53,778 nt of DNA from an uncultured Roseiarcus sp. (GCA_945957375.1 CAMFKX010000004.1:1-53778), one strand, 5' to 3'. Shown: positions 26,897-36,683, counted from the stretch's first letter. Made by a program: numbers and translations. Notes: a model not told the origin generated them from the sequence alone.

Positions 26897-28324
26897 ATGA
26901 TGTCGTCACCGAAACCGACCGACGCCCCGGAGCCCCCGCGGCGTCCAAGGGACGTCCTGTGGATTGCAGGCGAGATCCGCGGTCTCCTGCGCTCCACCGA
27001 GGGGGCCGTCGCGATTCAGGTTGCGATCATGGCGGCGGTGCTGCTCGGCATGGCGGCCCTGGCGATCGACGTCGGCCTCGCCTATTCCAATCTGCGCCGG
27101 ATGCAGACCGCCGCCGACGCGGCCGCCTTCAGCGCCGCGATTGCAAAGTCCGCCGGCGTTCCGGCCGACTTCGCCACCGAAGCCGCCGCCGTCGCCGGCC
27201 AGAATGGTTTCGTCGACGGCGCGGGCGGGGCGGCGGTCGCGATCAACAGCCCGCCGGTCAGTCCGCCGGCCAGCGCCGCCGACGCCGCCAACGCCGGCGC
27301 GGTGCAGGTGATCATCCAGCAGCCGCAACCGCTCCCGCTCGCCAGTCTTCTTTATTCCGGCGGCTTCAGACTCAAGGCGCAGGCCGTGGCGGGACCCGCG
27401 AAGACCTCCGCCTGCAACCCGGCCGACCGGAACTCGCCCTGCGCTTGCGTCCTGTCCCTCGACGCAAACGCGGGCCCTGCCGTCGCGGTCTGGAACGGGG
27501 CGACCGTTCGACTGAACGCCTGCGGCCTGCAGGTGTGCTCCGCGGCGGGGCAGGCGTTGGCCTTGACCGACGGGGCGCAACTCGACCTCGCCAACGCCTT
27601 GGGAACGCTCCTGACCGATCAGAGCCAGGCGGTGTCGATCGTCGGTGACGCCTCGGTCGGCGGCGGCGCGACCAACAACGGGCACGCCTTCTGCTTCTCT
27701 TGCGTCGCCATTCCTGCCTGCGCCGCCGCCACGGACCCCTACGTCGCGGTCGCCGATCCCGTGGCTTCGGGTGGCTGCAGCCTCGGCTCGGGCGTAAACT
27801 ACCCGCCGCAGTCGAGCGACCCGGCCTATGTTCTCAGCCCCGGCGTCTGGTGCGACGGCGTCACCTTCGGACAGGGGCAGCGATACCAGTTGAACCCGGG
27901 CGTCTACTACGTCGCCGGCGGGAGGTTTGCCGTCCAGAGCGGCGCGACGGTGAGCGGAACCGGGGTTACGATCGTGCTCACCGGCGGCGGCGTCGACAGC
28001 GCGACGCTCGACATCGCCGGCACGGTCAGCCTGACCGCGCCGACCGGCGGCGCGACCGCGGGAATCGTCTTCTTCGGCGACCGCAATGCCCCGTCGTCCG
28101 GCGCTCAGATCTTCGAGGCTGGCGCAACCGTCGATGTCGTGGGCGCGATCTATTTTCCCACGCAGCAGGTCATCGTCGGCGGCGTGAGCAGCTCCTCGCC
28201 TTGCACCCAGCTCATCGCCGGAACCGTGCAGTTCAGCGGCGACGCCGTCTTCTCGCGCAATTGCGCGGGGGTCGGGATCACGCCGATCGGCGCGATGGCC
28301 GGTCCCGTCATGTTGTTGGAATAG
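26897..28324 (+). CDS. TadG-like Flp pilus assembly pseudopilin with Cys-rich extracellular region
   Basis: 475 residues from ATG 26897 (an adjacent ATG at 26900 and an upstream TTG at 26861 are alternatives). A TadG-type N-terminus with 'EGAVAIQVAIMAAVLLGMAA' and 'LAIDVGLAYSNLRRMQTAAD' forms the membrane helix and the conserved 'Q-x-A-A-D-A-A' segment. A long exported part follows with many Cys and repeated short beta-strand patterns ('LNPGVYYVAGGRFAVQSGAT', 'VSGTGVTIVLTGGG'), resembling a right-handed beta-helix. Normal TadG has a von Willebrand A-like domain instead; none is seen. Divergent from flp. Confidence 0.8.
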   Translation: MMSSPKPTDAPEPPRRPRDVLWIAGEIRGLLRSTEGAVAIQVAIMAAVLLGMAALAIDVGLAYSNLRRMQTAADAAAFSAAIAKSAGVPADFATEAAAVAGQNGFVDGAGGAAVAINSPPVSPPASAADAANAGAVQVIIQQPQPLPLASLLYSGGFRLKAQAVAGPAKTSACNPADRNSPCACVLSLDANAGPAVAVWNGATVRLNACGLQVCSAAGQALALTDGAQLDLANALGTLLTDQSQAVSIVGDASVGGGATNNGHAFCFSCVAIPACAAATDPYVAVADPVASGGCSLGSGVNYPPQSSDPAYVLSPGVWCDGVTFGQGQRYQLNPGVYYVAGGRFAVQSGATVSGTGVTIVLTGGGVDSATLDIAGTVSLTAPTGGATAGIVFFGDRNAPSSGAQIFEAGATVDVVGAIYFPTQQVIVGGVSSSSPCTQLIAGTVQFSGDAVFSRNCAGVGITPIGAMAGPVMLLE

Positions 28325-28332
28325 GGGCTCTG

Positions 28333-28824
28333 ATGCCAAGATCGACGCAGGCTGGAAAGCGCCGGCGGTTCGGGAACGAGGACGGCGTGGCGGCGCTCGA
28401 GTTCGCGCTGGTCGCGCCCTTCCTGCTCCTTCTGCTCGTCGGCGTCGTCCAATTGGGGCTTGCGATGTATCAGTCGATGCAGGTGAACGCGGCCGTGGGA
28501 GGAGGCGTCGTCTACGCGGCCGCCCGAGGCTTCGACCCGGCCGGGATCAGCGCCGCCGTAACGAGCGCGGCCTCGCTGCCGGCGAGTTTCGGAGCCGTGA
28601 CGGCGACGCCGGCGCCCGCGGCCTTCTGTGGTTGCCCAGATGCGGCGGGAAGCGTGACCGTTCTCGGATCGGCCCCGCCGTGCTCGACCGCCGTCTGCGC
28701 CGACGGAACCGCGGCCGGAACCTACGTCCAGGTTGGCGCGACGCTGGACCGGCTGGTCCTGCTCCCGATCTCGTTCGGACTCCCGGACACGTTCGCCGCG
28801 ACCGCTGTGGTGAGGATTCAATAA
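28333..28824 (+). CDS. TadE-like pseudopilin
   Basis: 163 residues. TadE-type N-terminus: basic leader, 'EDGVAALEFALVAPFLLLLL' with cleavage after Gly and Glu at +5 of the mature protein, then a transmembrane helix and 'QLGLAMYQSMQVNAAVGGGV'. The exported part has four Cys. ATG 28333 is 8 bp after the TadG-like stop. Probably cleaved by CpaA and needed for pilus biogenesis. Confidence 0.87.
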   Translation: MPRSTQAGKRRRFGNEDGVAALEFALVAPFLLLLLVGVVQLGLAMYQSMQVNAAVGGGVVYAAARGFDPAGISAAVTSAASLPASFGAVTATPAPAAFCGCPDAAGSVTVLGSAPPCSTAVCADGTAAGTYVQVGATLDRLVLLPISFGLPDTFAATAVVRIQ

Positions 28825-28827
28825 GCC

Positions 28828-29217
28828 ATGGCCTGCCTGCGCCGCGTGCTCAAAGGCCTCGGGACGTCGGGAACCGTGACGCTCGAATATGCCCTCGTTC
28901 TACCGGCGCTCCTGATGCTGACGATCGGGACGATGGACGTCGCACGGCTGATCTGGACCAGCACGACGCTCGCGCGCGCCGCCGAGACCGCCGCGCGTTG
29001 CGGCGCGATCGACGTCGTCGCCTGCCCGCTGGACGGGCTGCCGGCCTATGCGGCATCGGAAGTCTGGGGAGTCGCCGGCATTACCGCCGCGAATTTTTCC
29101 GCTTCGGCCGCGGCTTGCGGCGTCCAGGTCGTCGGAACCTACACGTTCCGGTTCGTCCTTCCTTGGCCAGCGACCACGACTCTCTCGCCGACAGCGTGCT
29201 TCCCGACCCACGGCTGA
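28828..29217 (+). CDS. TadE/TadF-like pseudopilin
   Basis: 129 residues. N-terminus 'GTSGTVTLEYALVLPALLML' carries the Gly cleavage site and Glu-Tyr pair of class-IVb pseudopilins, followed by 'GTMDVARLIWTSTTLARAAE'. Short exported domain with four Cys. Begins 3 bp after the TadE stop, completing a three-gene pseudopilin operon. Confidence 0.87.
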   Translation: MACLRRVLKGLGTSGTVTLEYALVLPALLMLTIGTMDVARLIWTSTTLARAAETAARCGAIDVVACPLDGLPAYAASEVWGVAGITAANFSASAAACGVQVVGTYTFRFVLPWPATTTLSPTACFPTHG

Positions 29218-29347
29218 AGAGGCCGGCCGCGAGCATCGCCTTCGCGCCCTTCCCAGCGCGGCGATTTTCGTCTATCCACAGGCCCGCTCAAAGCGAGGCC
29301 GGGCGCCGCCCCGGACCTTCCGGCTGATCGCATGAAGGACGCATCGT

Positions 29348-29378
29348 GGCCACGAGCCCAGCGACGCGGCCTTTTTTT
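29348..29378 (+). terminator. Intrinsic terminator (or attenuator) before carB
   Basis: Stem GGCCACG (29348-29354) with CGCGGCC (29365-29371), one A-C mismatch, 10-nt loop, followed directly by seven T. It fits a Rho-independent terminator for the pseudopilin operon. It lies 60 bp before the carB start, so a role as leader attenuator for carB is also possible. Confidence 0.55.
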
Positions 29379-29437
29379 GTGCGCTCGAAGCCGGGCAATC
29401 GCGCTGCGTCCGTCCCGGCGCGCGCCAAGAGGACCGA

Positions 29438-32400
29438 ATGCCGAAGCGGACCGACATCTCGACCATTCTCATCATCGGCGCGGGCCCGATCGTCATCGGG
29501 CAGGCGTGCGAGTTCGACTATTCCGGCACCCAGGCCTGCAAGGCGTTGCGCGCCGAGGGCTACCGGATCGTCCTGATCAACTCGAACCCGGCCACCATCA
29601 TGACCGATCCGGAGACGGCGGACCGGACCTACGTCGAGCCGATCACGCCCGAGATCGTCGCCAAGATCATCGCCAAGGAGCGCTACGCCATCCCCGGCGG
29701 CTTCGCCCTCCTGCCGACCATGGGCGGGCAGACGGCGCTGAACTGCGCGCTCAGCCTCAAGAAGATGGGCGTGCTGGAAAAGTACGACGTCGAGATGATC
29801 GGCGCGACCGCCGAAGCGATCGACAAGGCCGAGGACCGCGAGCTGTTCCGCGAGGCGATGACCAAGATCGGCCTCGCCACCCCACGCTCGCACCACATCA
29901 AGACCCTGCCGCAGTCGCTCGCCGCTCTCGACGACATCGGCCTGCCGGCGATCATCCGCCCGAGCTTCACGCTCGGCGGCACCGGCGGCGGCATCGCCTA
30001 CAACAAGAGCGAATTCATTGACATCGTCGAGCGCGGCATCGACGCCTCGCCTACCAACGAGGTGCTGATCGAGGAGAGCGTGCTCGGCTGGAAGGAGTTC
30101 GAGATGGAGGTCGTCCGCGACAAGGCGGACAATTGCATCATCGTCTGCTCGATCGAAAACCTCGATCCGATGGGCGTCCACACCGGCGATTCGATCACCG
30201 TCGCCCCGGCGCTGACGCTCACCGACAAGGAATTCCAGATCATGCGCGACGCCTCGCTCGCGGTGTTGCGCGAGATCGGCGTCGAGACCGGCGGCTCGAA
30301 CGTACAGTTCGCCGTCAACCCGGCTGACGGGCGGATGATCGTGATCGAGATGAACCCGCGCGTGTCGCGCTCCTCGGCGCTGGCCTCGAAGGCGACCGGC
30401 TTCCCGATCGCCAAGGTCGCGGCCAAGCTCGCCGTCGGCTACACCCTCGACGAGATCGCCAACGATATCACCGGCGGCGCGACGCCAGCCTCGTTTGAGC
30501 CGACGATCGACTACGTCGTCACCAAGATCCCCCGCTTCGCCTTCGAGAAATTCCCCGGCGCCGAACCGACGCTGACGACGGCGATGAAGTCGGTCGGCGA
30601 AGCCATGGCGATCGGGCGCACCTTCGCCGAATCGCTGCAGAAGGCGCTGCGCTCGCTCGAAACCGGCCTCGACGGCCTCGACGAGATCGAGGTCGAGGGC
30701 CTCGGCAAAGGCGACGACAAGAACGTGCTGCGCTCCGCCGTCGCGACGCCGACCCCCGACCGGCTCCTGAAGGTCGCGCAGGCGATGCGCATGGGCATGA
30801 GCGTCGAGGAGATCCACGAGGTGTCGAAAATCGACCCGTGGTTCCTGCAACGGCTCGCCGAGATCGTCGCGCTCGAAGCCCGGGTGCGGACCCATGGCCT
30901 GCCGGAGGACGCCGGCAACCTGCGCGCGCTGAAGGCCGCCGGCTTCTCCGACGTGCGGCTGGCGGGCCTGGTCGGCAAAGGCGAGGATGAGGTCGAGGCG
31001 CTGCGCAAGCGACTCGGCGTTCTGCCGGTGTTCAAGCGCATTGACACCTGCGCGGCCGAGTTCGCCGCGCCGACCGCCTATATGTACTCGACCTATGAAT
31101 CGCCCTTCGCCGGCAGCCCGGCCTGCGAGGCGGACCCGTCTGACCGCGAGAAGATCGTCATCCTCGGCGGCGGCCCGAACCGGATCGGGCAGGGGATCGA
31201 GTTCGACTATTGCTGCTGCCACGCCTGCTTCGCCCTTTCGGAAGCGGGCTACGAAACCATCATGATCAATTGCAACCCGGAGACGGTCTCAACCGATTAC
31301 GACACGTCGGACCGGCTCTATTTCGAACCACTGACGAAAGAGGACGTGCTCGCGATCCTCGACAAGGAGCGCGAGAAGGGGACGGTCAAGGGCGTGATCG
31401 TTCAGTTCGGCGGCCAGACGCCGCTGAAGCTCGCCCACGCGATCGAGCAGTCGGGCGTGCCGATCCTCGGCACTTCGGTCGATTCGATCGACCTCGCCGA
31501 GGACCGGGACCGGTTCAAACGGCTGCTCGACAAGCTCGGCCTGAAGCAGCCCAAGAACGGCATCGCCTATTCGGTCGAGCAGGCGCGGCTCGTCGCCGCC
31601 GACCTCGGGCTTCCGCTGGTCGTGCGGCCCTCCTACGTGCTCGGCGGCCGGGCGATGGCGATCATCCATGACCAGACGGCGCTCGACGACTACCTGCTCG
31701 GCGTGCTGCCGAGCCTTGTGCCGGCCGACGTCAAGGCGCGTTATCCCAACGACAAGACCGGCCAGATCAACACGGTCCTCGGCAAGAACCCGTTGCTGTT
31801 CGACCGTTATCTCTCGGACGCGATCGAGATCGACGTCGACGCGCTGTGCGACGGCAAGACCGTCGTGATCGCGGGGATCATGGAGCACATCGAGGAAGCG
31901 GGCATCCATTCCGGCGACAGCGCCTGTTCGCTGCCGCCGCGCTCGCTCACCCCCGAGACGATGGCGCGGCTCGAGGAGCAGACGAAGAAGCTCGCGCTCG
32001 CGCTCGACGTCGGCGGGCTGATGAACGTGCAATATGCGCTGAAGGACGGTTTGATCTATGTGCTCGAGGTCAATCCGCGCGCCTCGCGCACGGTGCCGTT
32101 CGTCGCCAAGGTGATCGGCCGGCCGATCGCCAAGATCGCGAGCCGGGTCATGGCGGGCGAGAAACTGGCGAGTTTCGACTTCGACCTCCGCAAACTCGGT
32201 CATGTCGGCGTCAAGGAGGCGGTCTTCCCCTTCGCCCGCTTCCCCGGCGTCGACACCGTGCTCGGGCCGGAGATGCGCTCGACGGGCGAGGTGATGGGGA
32301 TCGACCGTTCCTTCGAGATCGCCTTCGCCAAGAGCCAGCTCGGCGCCGGCTCGCGCCCGCCGACCTCCGGCGCGGTGTTCGTCTCGGTGCGCGACGCCGA

Positions 32401-32761
32401 CAAAGCCGGCATCGTCGAACCGCTGCGGATCCTTCAGGCGCTCGGGTTCCGGATTCTCGCGACCGGCGGCACCCAGCGCTACCTCACAGCGCAGGGCCTG
32501 AAGGCGGAGAAGGTCAACAAGGTCTCGGAGGGCCGGCCCAACGCCGCCGACATCGTGCGCAACGGCGCCGTGCAACTGATGTTCAACACGACCGAGGGGG
32601 CGACCTCGCTGGCGGATTCCAAGCCATTGCGCCGCGCCGCCCTCTTGCAAAGGACGCCGTACTACACCACACTTTCGGGCGCAGTGGCGGCGGCGGAGGG
32701 CATCCGCGCCGTCGCCGCCGGCGACCTCGAAGTCCGGGCCTTGCAAGACTATCTGGCGTGA
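29438..32761 (+). CDS. carB: Carbamoyl-phosphate synthase large subunit
   Basis: 1107 residues, full length for CarB. Two homologous ATP-grasp halves: the first opens '[20 protein letters not shown]' and the second '[20 protein letters not shown]' near residue 570. The oligomerisation domain lies between (~400-550) and the MGS-like regulatory domain covers the last ~140 residues ('[20 protein letters not shown]', '[20 protein letters not shown]'). It makes carbamoyl phosphate from bicarbonate, ATP and the ammonia delivered by CarA for arginine and pyrimidine synthesis. carA is not in the window. It starts at ATG 29438. Confidence 0.98.
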   Translation: MPKRTDISTILIIGAGPIVIGQACEFDYSGTQACKALRAEGYRIVLINSNPATIMTDPETADRTYVEPITPEIVAKIIAKERYAIPGGFALLPTMGGQTALNCALSLKKMGVLEKYDVEMIGATAEAIDKAEDRELFREAMTKIGLATPRSHHIKTLPQSLAALDDIGLPAIIRPSFTLGGTGGGIAYNKSEFIDIVERGIDASPTNEVLIEESVLGWKEFEMEVVRDKADNCIIVCSIENLDPMGVHTGDSITVAPALTLTDKEFQIMRDASLAVLREIGVETGGSNVQFAVNPADGRMIVIEMNPRVSRSSALASKATGFPIAKVAAKLAVGYTLDEIANDITGGATPASFEPTIDYVVTKIPRFAFEKFPGAEPTLTTAMKSVGEAMAIGRTFAESLQKALRSLETGLDGLDEIEVEGLGKGDDKNVLRSAVATPTPDRLLKVAQAMRMGMSVEEIHEVSKIDPWFLQRLAEIVALEARVRTHGLPEDAGNLRALKAAGFSDVRLAGLVGKGEDEVEALRKRLGVLPVFKRIDTCAAEFAAPTAYMYSTYESPFAGSPACEADPSDREKIVILGGGPNRIGQGIEFDYCCCHACFALSEAGYETIMINCNPETVSTDYDTSDRLYFEPLTKEDVLAILDKEREKGTVKGVIVQFGGQTPLKLAHAIEQSGVPILGTSVDSIDLAEDRDRFKRLLDKLGLKQPKNGIAYSVEQARLVAADLGLPLVVRPSYVLGGRAMAIIHDQTALDDYLLGVLPSLVPADVKARYPNDKTGQINTVLGKNPLLFDRYLSDAIEIDVDALCDGKTVVIAGIMEHIEEAGIHSGDSACSLPPRSLTPETMARLEEQTKKLALALDVGGLMNVQYALKDGLIYVLEVNPRASRTVPFVAKVIGRPIAKIASRVMAGEKLASFDFDLRKLGHVGVKEAVFPFARFPGVDTVLGPEMRSTGEVMGIDRSFEIAFAKSQLGAGSRPPTSGAVFVSVRDADKAGIVEPLRILQALGFRILATGGTQRYLTAQGLKAEKVNKVSEGRPNAADIVRNGAVQLMFNTTEGATSLADSKPLRRAALLQRTPYYTTLSGAVAAAEGIRAVAAGDLEVRALQDYLA

Positions 32762-32809
32762 AGGCGCTAAAACCGCCATCGCGGGCTGTCTCTTTTTAAT
32801 GGATTGGGA

Positions 32810-33283
32810 ATGGAAAAGCTGCCGATGACCGCCGCGGGCCACGCGGCGCTTGAAGCCGAGTTTCAGCACCGCCAGCAGGTGGAGCGACCGCGGATCATCG
32901 CGGCGATCTCTGAGGCTCGTTCGCACGGCGATCTGTCCGAGAATGCGGAATATCATTCCGCCAAGGAGGCGCAATCGCACAACGAGGGCCGCATCGTCGA
33001 ACTCGAGGACCTGCTGCAGCGCGCCGAGGTGATCGACGTGTCGAAACTCAGCGGCTCGACCATCAAGTTCGGGGCGACCGTGACGCTAGTCGACGAGGAC
33101 ACCGAAGAGAAGCGTGTGTTCCAGATCGTCGGCCAGTCGGAGGCGGACGTGAAGGCGGGCAAGATGTCGATCACCTCGCCGACCGGTCGCGCGCTGATCG
33201 GCAAGAAGGCTGGCGACAGCGTCGAGGTGACGACCCCCGGCGGCGGCAAGAGCTATGAAATCCTCAACGTGGCCTTTAGATAA
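32810..33283 (+). CDS. greA: Transcription elongation factor GreA
   Basis: 157 residues from ATG 32810; an in-frame TTG two codons upstream (32804) is possible. The N-terminal coiled coil ends in the acidic tip ('[20 protein letters not shown]', with Asp/Glu at the turn). The C-terminal FKBP-like domain has '[10 protein letters not shown]'-type and '[18 protein letters not shown]' segments. It rescues backtracked RNA polymerase by stimulating transcript cleavage. It follows carB by 48 bp, a common pairing in alphaproteobacteria. Confidence 0.97.
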   Translation: MEKLPMTAAGHAALEAEFQHRQQVERPRIIAAISEARSHGDLSENAEYHSAKEAQSHNEGRIVELEDLLQRAEVIDVSKLSGSTIKFGATVTLVDEDTEEKRVFQIVGQSEADVKAGKMSITSPTGRALIGKKAGDSVEVTTPGGGKSYEILNVAFR

Positions 33284-33303
33284 GCGACCCTGGCCGGTGA
33301 CCG

Positions 33304-33324
33304 GCGCCGCATCGATTGCGGCGC
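33304..33324 (+). terminator. Stem-loop after greA
   Basis: Perfect 8-bp stem GCGCCGCA / TGCGGCGC with a TCGAT loop, 20 bp past the greA stop and 20 bp before the next start. No T-run follows, so it is at most a weak terminator or a message-protecting hairpin. Confidence 0.4.
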
Positions 33325-33343
33325 GCCAAGAAGGGATTTCGAG

Positions 33344-33838
33344 ATGTCCGTGATGAGCCGCCGCGCCTTGCTGACCGCGCTCTCCGCCCTGGCGATGGCG
33401 CCGGGCGCTGCGCTTGCGCAAGCGCCGATTCGCTTTCGCGCGGTCAAGGTCGACGTTGGGCCGCTCCGCGCCGCCGTCGGCGATCCGACCGCGGCCTGGG
33501 TCGCCGAATCGCTCGCACCCGCCCTGGCTCGTACACTCGCGCCCTACATAAATCCGGGCGACCGCGGCGGAGCGACCCTCGTCGCGCGGATCGGCAACGT
33601 CTATCTCGGGCCGAGCAGCGGCGGACCGAACCCGTTCGGCCGCGGTCAGGACACGATCGAGGGCGACCTGATCGTTCGCGGGCCGCGCGGCGTGGCCGCC
33701 GACGTCCCGCTCAGGGCGATCACGTCCTATTATCCCAGCGGTGTTCATCAGCCCCTCTGGGTGGATTGGAACCGTTCCCGTGTCGACGCGCTCGCGCAGG
33801 CGTTCGCCGGTTGGGTTCCGCGCCAGCTGGGACTCTGA
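33344..33838 (+). CDS. Secreted protein, paralog A of a tandem pair (unknown function)
   Basis: 164 residues. N-terminus 'MSRRALLTALSALAMAPGAA' with two Arg, a hydrophobic core and 'ALAQA' is a Sec or possibly Tat-like signal peptide. The mature part contains 'VKVDVGPLRAAVGDPTAAWV' and ends 'FAGWVPRQLGL'. These blocks recur in the next protein (VDV..LR...GDPTA.WVAE; F...(V/I)PR.LGL), so the pair is a tandem duplication. Three-dimensional family unknown to me. The good ribosome-binding context (AAGGGATTTCGAG) supports this start. Confidence 0.72.
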   Translation: MSVMSRRALLTALSALAMAPGAALAQAPIRFRAVKVDVGPLRAAVGDPTAAWVAESLAPALARTLAPYINPGDRGGATLVARIGNVYLGPSSGGPNPFGRGQDTIEGDLIVRGPRGVAADVPLRAITSYYPSGVHQPLWVDWNRSRVDALAQAFAGWVPRQLGL

Positions 33839-33841
33839 TTC

Positions 33842-34333
33842 ATGTCGATGCTATGGTCTCGCCGCACGGCGCTTGCGGCGGTCGCGACGTTTGCCTTCGC
33901 TCCGGACGCGGCGTTCGCGGCGCAGGGCGTCCGGGTCGGGCGCATTCATGTCGACGTGTCCCGGCTGAGGGCCAGGCGCGGCGATCCGACCGCGCGCTGG
34001 GTAGCGGAGGCGATGCCGCAGAGCGTCGCCCGCGCGCTCGGCCGACGCTTTGCTGAAGGGACGCCCGGCGGCGCGGTCCTCAACGTCCAGGTCGACGACC
34101 TTCGCCTGCTGCCGATGCGCACCGGCAACGCGCCGCGCATCGTCGACGAGATCACGGGTTTCGTCGCGCTCGCCGGACCGGGGGTCGCCTCGCGACGCAG
34201 CGCGATCCGCACGACTGCGGTCTTCCGGCCCTCATCGCGCGACGCCGCGCTGCGGAGCGAGGCCAACCGCCGCCGCGTCGTGACGCTGGTCGGACGGTTC
34301 GCCGAGCAGATTCCGCGCGATCTCGGTCTTTGA
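33842..34333 (+). CDS. Secreted protein, paralog B of a tandem pair (unknown function)
   Basis: 163 residues, starting 3 bp after paralog A stops. Signal peptide 'SRRTALAAVATFAFAPDAAF' then 'IHVDVSRLRARRGDPTARWV' and a closing 'FAEQIPRDLGL', matching paralog A in the same order and spacing. The central part has diverged ('DDLRLLPMRTGN' against 'GNVYLGPSSGGPNP'). Probably periplasmic. Co-transcribed with paralog A; a Hsp70-like ATPase gene follows after 88 bp. Confidence 0.72.
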   Translation: MSMLWSRRTALAAVATFAFAPDAAFAAQGVRVGRIHVDVSRLRARRGDPTARWVAEAMPQSVARALGRRFAEGTPGGAVLNVQVDDLRLLPMRTGNAPRIVDEITGFVALAGPGVASRRSAIRTTAVFRPSSRDAALRSEANRRRVVTLVGRFAEQIPRDLGL

Positions 34334-34421
34334 CCTCGCGCGCTGAATAGGACCGGGCCTCCCCCGAAGCCGCAGCCGCTCCGGCGCGTTTCCGGTTGCG
34401 GGCGATGGTGGAGACAAGCCG

Positions 34422-35687
34422 ATGATTCCGGTTGCAGTCGGCGTCGATTTCGGCACCACCAACAGCGTCGTTGCAGTCGCCGATCGATCTGGTCAGGTCA
34501 TTGTGCGCCGGTTTCCGACCGCGGCCGGAGACGTGGAAGCTTATCGCTCGGCGCTGCTGTTCTTCCGCGAGGGCCGCCCGCCAAATGCGAGCCTTGCGCA
34601 TATCTCGGGTCCCGACGCGCTCCTGCGGGCGCTGGACATCGACGCCGATCATCGATTCCTGCAGTCGCTGAAGACCCACCTGTCGAGCGCGGCCTTTCAG
34701 GATACCTACTTGCTCGGTCGGCGCTTCCGGCTCGAGGAGTTGATCGGCGTCTTTCTCGCGGACGTCCTTCCCGCTGGCGCCGGCGATCTGCGACTGGTCT
34801 GCGGCCGCCCGGTGGTGTTTGCAGGAGAGCGGGCGAACGAGGGCGTGGCGCTCGAGCGGCTGTCGGCGGCGTTCCGGACAGCGGGGGTCGCGTCTGTCGA
34901 CTTCGCCTATGAGCCGCTCGGCGCCGCCTACTGGTACGCCCGCGCGATCCGGCGCGAAGAGACGGCGCTCGTGGCCGATTTCGGCGGCGGGACGAGCGAC
35001 TTCTCCGTCATGCGCTTCGAACCGTCGGACGCGCGGGTTCGGGCCGAAGCGCTGTCCCACGCCGGCGTCGGCGTCGCCGGCGACACGTTCGACTTCCGCA
35101 TCGTGGACAATCTCGTCTCGCCGAGGCTTGGCAAGGGCGCCCGCTATCGGTCGTTCGGCAAACTCTTGCCGTTGCCGGCGCACTACCATGCCGCTTTCGC
35201 CCAGTGGCACAGGCTCTCGCTTCTCAAGGATCCGCGGACGCTGGGGGAACTGCGCCGGCTCGCGAAACAGGCCGAGCGTCCGGGAGAGATCGAGGACCTC
35301 ATTCACCTGATCGAACTGGACCTGGGCTACGAACTCTATCTGGCGGTGTCGAAAGCCAAGACCCAGCTCTCTACGGCGGAGCGGACGTCCTTTCGCTTCC
35401 GGGCAGGCGACCTGGACATTGGCGCCGACGTGACGCGCGCCGATTTCGAGTCCTGGATCGCCGCCGACATCGCGCGCATCGCCGGCGCCATCGACATCGC
35501 CATCGAGCGGGCGGGCGTGACGGTCGAGGCGGTCGACTCGGTCTTCATGACGGGAGGAACCTCCTACGTGCCAGCGGTGCGGCGACTGTTCGAACAGCGC
35601 TTCGGTTCCGGCAGGCTTCGCTACGGCGACGCTTTCCATTCGGTCGCCAGCGGCCTCGCCGTGATCGCCGCCGACAGCGTTCGTTAG
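34422..35687 (+). CDS. Hsp70-like ATPase (YegD-type, no peptide-binding domain)
   Basis: 421 residues. Actin-like ATPase fold of the Hsp70/YegD branch: phosphate 1 'VGVDFGTTNSVVAVADRSGQ', phosphate 2 'LVADFGGGTSDFSVMRFEP', adenosine motif 'SVFMTGGTSYVPAVRRLFEQ'. It ends just after the nucleotide-binding domain, so the substrate-binding domain of DnaK is missing, as in YegD. The role of this group is poorly known; an atypical chaperone is the usual suggestion. Start ATG 34422 gives the motif at residue 7. Confidence 0.9.
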   Translation: MIPVAVGVDFGTTNSVVAVADRSGQVIVRRFPTAAGDVEAYRSALLFFREGRPPNASLAHISGPDALLRALDIDADHRFLQSLKTHLSSAAFQDTYLLGRRFRLEELIGVFLADVLPAGAGDLRLVCGRPVVFAGERANEGVALERLSAAFRTAGVASVDFAYEPLGAAYWYARAIRREETALVADFGGGTSDFSVMRFEPSDARVRAEALSHAGVGVAGDTFDFRIVDNLVSPRLGKGARYRSFGKLLPLPAHYHAAFAQWHRLSLLKDPRTLGELRRLAKQAERPGEIEDLIHLIELDLGYELYLAVSKAKTQLSTAERTSFRFRAGDLDIGADVTRADFESWIAADIARIAGAIDIAIERAGVTVEAVDSVFMTGGTSYVPAVRRLFEQRFGSGRLRYGDAFHSVASGLAVIAADSVR

Positions 35688-35789
35688 AACCGGGCGCGGC
35701 TCTTGTCTCGAAGGCGGAGCGACCTTAGAGCGGGACCCGATCGCCACGTCGCGCACGCGCCGCGCGGCGACGACGGACTCAAGGCAAAC

Positions 35790-36617
35790 ATGGTCGGCGC
35801 GGGCACAGACAAGACGAAACCGCTCCTGCAGGGCGGCCCGGCGGTGGTGCTGGTCCGGCCGCAACTCGCCGTGAACATTGGCATGTGCGCCCGCGCGATG
35901 GCCAATTTCGGCCTCGACGACCTCCGTCTCGTCAACCCGCGCGAAGGCTGGCCGCGCGACGACCAATATCGCGACGTCGCCTACGCGGCCGCGGCGGGCG
36001 CGACGGCGCTGCTCGATTCGGCCCGGGTCTTCGACAGCGTCGCCGCGGCGATCGCCGACTGTCATCGGGTCTACGCGGCAACCGCACGCGAGCGCGGGCA
36101 GGCGAAGGCCGTCATGACCCCGAGCGCCGCGATGGCCGGCACCGTGTTGGCGGCGGGCGAGCGCCGCGCAATTCTGTTCGGCCCAGAGCGCACCGGGCTC
36201 GACAACGACGAGGTCGCGATCGCCGACGCGATCGTCACCTTTCCGTCCAATCCCGCCTACGCCTCGCTCAATCTCGCCCAGGCGGTGCTTTTGTGCGGCT
36301 ACGAATGGTTCAAGGCCGCCCACGGCGACGCGCCGCCGCCGGCGACCCTGCCGCGGCCGCCGGCGCTTCCGGCGCAACGTGACATGCTGATCGCCTTCTT
36401 CGAGTATCTCGAGCAAAAGCTCGACGAGAGCGGCTTCTTCCGTCCAGCGCCCAAGAAGCCGCAGATGCAGCGCAACCTGCGCAACATCTTTCACCGCATG
36501 GAGCTGACCCAGCAGGATCTGCGCACGCTATGGGGCGCCATCGTGCGCCTGGCGGAGGGGCCGAGGGTCGAGGTGCAGACGCGAAAGCGCGTGCGGCTGC
36601 CGAAATCAAAGGATTAG
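35790..36617 (+). CDS. TrmJ-like SpoU-family tRNA/rRNA 2'-O-methyltransferase
   Basis: 275 residues from ATG 35790 with an AAGG ribosome-binding site; the open frame extends upstream but lacks a better start. SPOUT methyltransferase: motif 1 'VVLVRPQLAVNIGMCARAMA', motif 2 'AILFGPERTGLDNDEVAIAD' and motif 3 'SNPAYASLNLAQAVLLCGYE', which build the trefoil knot for S-adenosylmethionine. The helical C-terminus 'QMQRNLRNIFHRMELTQQDL' is typical of TrmJ, which modifies position 32 of tRNAs. Confidence 0.9.
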   Translation: MVGAGTDKTKPLLQGGPAVVLVRPQLAVNIGMCARAMANFGLDDLRLVNPREGWPRDDQYRDVAYAAAAGATALLDSARVFDSVAAAIADCHRVYAATARERGQAKAVMTPSAAMAGTVLAAGERRAILFGPERTGLDNDEVAIADAIVTFPSNPAYASLNLAQAVLLCGYEWFKAAHGDAPPPATLPRPPALPAQRDMLIAFFEYLEQKLDESGFFRPAPKKPQMQRNLRNIFHRMELTQQDLRTLWGAIVRLAEGPRVEVQTRKRVRLPKSKD

Positions 36618-36683
36618 GAGAGCGCGCATTCTGCGCGCCGGGCGGCAAGACGCCGCCAGTCCCGATGGGGAAGGAACGCGATC

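Noticed and set aside
29288-31222. 644-codon open frame on the minus strand opposite carB
   Set aside because: carB is unmistakable in the plus strand; the antisense frame has shadow composition and no motif.
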